The position numbers and the translations under genes are program-made. DNA of 64,000 bases from Paenibacillus sp. FSL K6-3182 (GTDB lineage: Bacteria > Bacillota > Bacilli > Paenibacillales > Paenibacillaceae): NCBI RefSeq assembly GCF_037976325.1, contig NZ_CP150265.1, positions 5,531,001 through 5,595,000 of the forward strand. Reading direction: 5' to 3'. Below, one piece after another: positions 62,210 to 64,000 of this stretch (position 1 is its first letter; the number at the start of each line of letters is the position of its first letter). Below the pieces are notes generated by a model, which did not search any database, was not told the origin of the DNA, and worked only from the letters and a program-made list of their open reading frames with translations.

Positions 62210-62266
62210 ACCCAAACCTTCTTTTCGATTTATTGCCTTAACAAGCTAGCGATGGTCTAATCCGCA

Positions 62267-64000
62267 TCATGTTTTGAAGCTAAGAAAAACGTTTCCACGC
62301 TCTGCCTCGAAACGAATGAACAATGTCAACAACCAGCCTTCTTCGCAAGCGCTGTCGTCGATCGTAATCGCGAGTCCGATCCCGGAATGCTCCTCAAGCG
62401 TGTACGAAGCCGGCACCTTTATCCAGTAGTGCTCTGTCATGCCTCTCGTCCCGCACAGCTCGAGCCGCAAGAGGTTATTGTCCCAGCATTCGTCGAGCAC
62501 GCTAACCGCATCCATGCTAACGTGGCGGGAAGAACCGATTAATTGTGGTCGGTTTTCGGCTTTACTTAACCCGACAATTTGGCAAGCCCCAAGCTCTAAT
62601 GGATCTAACGCGATCGCTACAGAAAACTTGCCCATATAGCTTTGCTTCCAGAAATCAAATGCATGATATGCGTCACTCGAATCCAATTCCAATGCTTCAA
62701 GCTCCAGTTCAACCTCAGTTAGCGGAACAATCGCGAATCGGCCAGCTACGCACCAGCGGCGAAATGGAAGGTCGAAATGAATGGCCCAGAGCGATGCCGT
62801 CACATACGATTCTCGCATTCCGTCGTTCAAACCCAATATCGCATACGCATACTCTTCCCTCGTCTGACTAGCATTGTGCTGCGGATAAGATAAGTCCAAT
62901 GGAAAAGTCATATCCAATGGGCCGGTTTCCCCTGTCATCGTCGGCAGTGAAGGGATGCAGCGCTGAATGGAGCGAATCCTTTCGCTATCGTACAGGTCTG
63001 TATTATCGCTAATAATCATCAAGCCGCCTGTTAGCGATACGAGCGAAAGAAGCGTTTGCCCCCAGTCTTTCTCTGTTCGCACGCAAACGTAATCAGGATC
63101 GTTCAAGAACAAAATTCGCTGCGTATGATACCACCTTGCTGTCTCCACCATTTGCTTGCAAATCGCTGTCCAGCTCGCATTGGAATCCCCTGCAATTCTA
63201 CAAGCATCGACGATTCCGACCGCTTCTGTTAACACGCCCCAGCATGCTAGGAAATATGCATCCTCCCCGAGCTGCTCTCGCGCACATTGGAGATAAGCTC
63301 GCAAGCTGCGAGATGCCTCTTCGCTCGTAATACATCCTTCATGGACAGCCTTGTGCAAGCCTTCGTATAGATAGTGACGAATTTGATCTGTTTTGAAATA
63401 GCTATAGCCTATTTCCTTCAATCCCTTGTAGAGTGGCGCAACCTGCTCTGCAAGCGTTTCTGGCACTGCCTTGATCACGTATTCAATCCATTGTCCATAT
63501 AGCGGATCGCCGTTGATATCCCGCTCGAAAAGGTCGCGATGTGCATCGACGAACTCAGGATTCGTGACCATCGCGCTCGTCCATATACCCGCCTGAAAAT
63601 CTCGCCCCACGATGCTGGAAATTATACCCTCGTGTCCGTCAGGAAAGCGTGCGTTCGTCGATAGCCAAGCGTCAGCAACGATGCCATCTCTCTCTGGCGG
63701 AATAGCCTCACGCTGAAACCCATCATCAATCTGCATGTGAGTCAGACCATAAGGCTTGAAGTGCGTTTCCAAAAATGAAGCCGTACGTTCAATATCTTCC
63801 CCGGTTACCTGTTGTGCGAATGCCTCCCATGAACTCCAGCCGGTAATCGGCTGCATTTGCGGACGCCATTGCCAAGGCTTATGGTACTCGTAATGAAGAT
63901 GCATCCGATAATAGTGCATTCGTAAGTTGACGATCCAAGGCCGTAAGCCCCCTTCTATTTCGAGTTCAGCTTGACAGTTCCCATATTCGTTCTGCTCTAA
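62267..64000 (-). CDS. GH36-like alpha-galactosidase, C-terminal part (cut by window edge)
   Basis: The frame stays open to base 64000, so the gene begins beyond the window; 577 residues are visible, not just those from the first ATG at 63919. Clan GH-D features: PITGWSSWEAF, MQIDDGFQ, nucleophile Asp in YFKTDQIRHY, and acid/base Asp in DACRIAGDSNASW. A C-terminal beta-sandwich domain ends the protein. It removes terminal alpha-galactose, without evidence of secretion in the visible part. First visible gene of the operon with EamA, phosphodiesterase and two metallophosphoesterases (gap of 57 bases to the EamA start). Confidence 0.8.
   Translation of the reverse strand, partial: LEQNEYGNCQAELEIEGGLRPWIVNLRMHYYRMHLHYEYHKPWQWRPQMQPITGWSSWEAFAQQVTGEDIERTASFLETHFKPYGLTHMQIDDGFQREAIPPERDGIVADAWLSTNARFPDGHEGIISSIVGRDFQAGIWTSAMVTNPEFVDAHRDLFERDINGDPLYGQWIEYVIKAVPETLAEQVAPLYKGLKEIGYSYFKTDQIRHYLYEGLHKAVHEGCITSEEASRSLRAYLQCAREQLGEDAYFLACWGVLTEAVGIVDACRIAGDSNASWTAICKQMVETARWYHTQRILFLNDPDYVCVRTEKDWGQTLLSLVSLTGGLMIISDNTDLYDSERIRSIQRCIPSLPTMTGETGPLDMTFPLDLSYPQHNASQTREEYAYAILGLNDGMRESYVTASLWAIHFDLPFRRWCVAGRFAIVPLTEVELELEALELDSSDAYHAFDFWKQSYMGKFSVAIALDPLELGACQIVGLSKAENRPQLIGSSRHVSMDAVSVLDECWDNNLLRLELCGTRGMTEHYWIKVPASYTLEEHSGIGLAITIDDSACEEGWLLTLFIRFEAERGNVFLSFKT

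Overview
The window looks like a chromosomal segment from a Gram-positive, endospore-former-type bacterium of the Paenibacillaceae (Paenibacillus/Cohnella-like). The evidence is the gene content: many lipoprotein solute-binding proteins with paired LplB/LplC-type sugar permeases, a YesM/YesN-type two-component pair, large membrane-anchored AraC regulators, strong AGGAGG ribosome binding sites, frequent GTG/TTG starts, sigma-A promoters and CcpA-type cre boxes. This is inference from content; no rRNA or tRNA gene is present. Most genes are on the minus strand. Both window edges cut a gene.

1-9.6 kb holds a possible secreted-peptide locus. A 44-residue, six-cysteine peptide gene (7260-7394) lies upstream of a MauE/DoxX-type membrane redox protein, a thioredoxin-like protein with CGTC, a fused ABC exporter and a 950-residue FtsX-type permease. 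A strong hairpin separates the peptide gene from the rest. Three copies of one solute-binding lipoprotein gene surround it: one intact (7546-8868), one with a large internal deletion (5345-5988) and one short remnant (near 9.1-9.2 kb). 9.7-16.7 kb is export-rich and AT-rich: a GNAT acetyltransferase with two overlapping ABC exporters on the minus strand, then a divergent ABC-2 ATPase with two permeases.

16.7-27.6 kb: a YesMN-type sensor/regulator pair sits downstream of an LplB/LplC/solute-binding operon. It is followed by an intracellular esterase, a secreted GH5 enzyme with a ricin-type domain under a cre box, and a transposase remnant.

27.8-39.9 kb is a uronate-polysaccharide locus. It has a secreted PL6 lyase with two F5/8-type domains, an importer, a membrane-anchored AraC regulator, a second PL6 lyase without signal peptide, a GH88 unsaturated-uronyl hydrolase and an uncharacterised beta-propeller glycosidase-like protein. 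The model is extracellular cleavage, import, then intracellular cleavage and removal of the unsaturated uronic acid.

41.5-64 kb appears to be a host-type O-glycan or blood-group-like oligosaccharide locus. It encodes GH95 alpha-fucosidase, GH35 beta-galactosidase, a GH109-like Gfo/Idh/MocA enzyme, GH110 alpha-1,3-galactosidase and a short GH101-like endo-alpha-N-acetylgalactosaminidase relative, with an importer and a divergent AraC regulator. None of the five enzymes shows a signal peptide, so trimming is probably intracellular after import. The right end is a compact operon: GH36 alpha-galactosidase (cut by the edge), EamA transporter, a type I phosphodiesterase-like protein and two tandem metallophosphoesterases.
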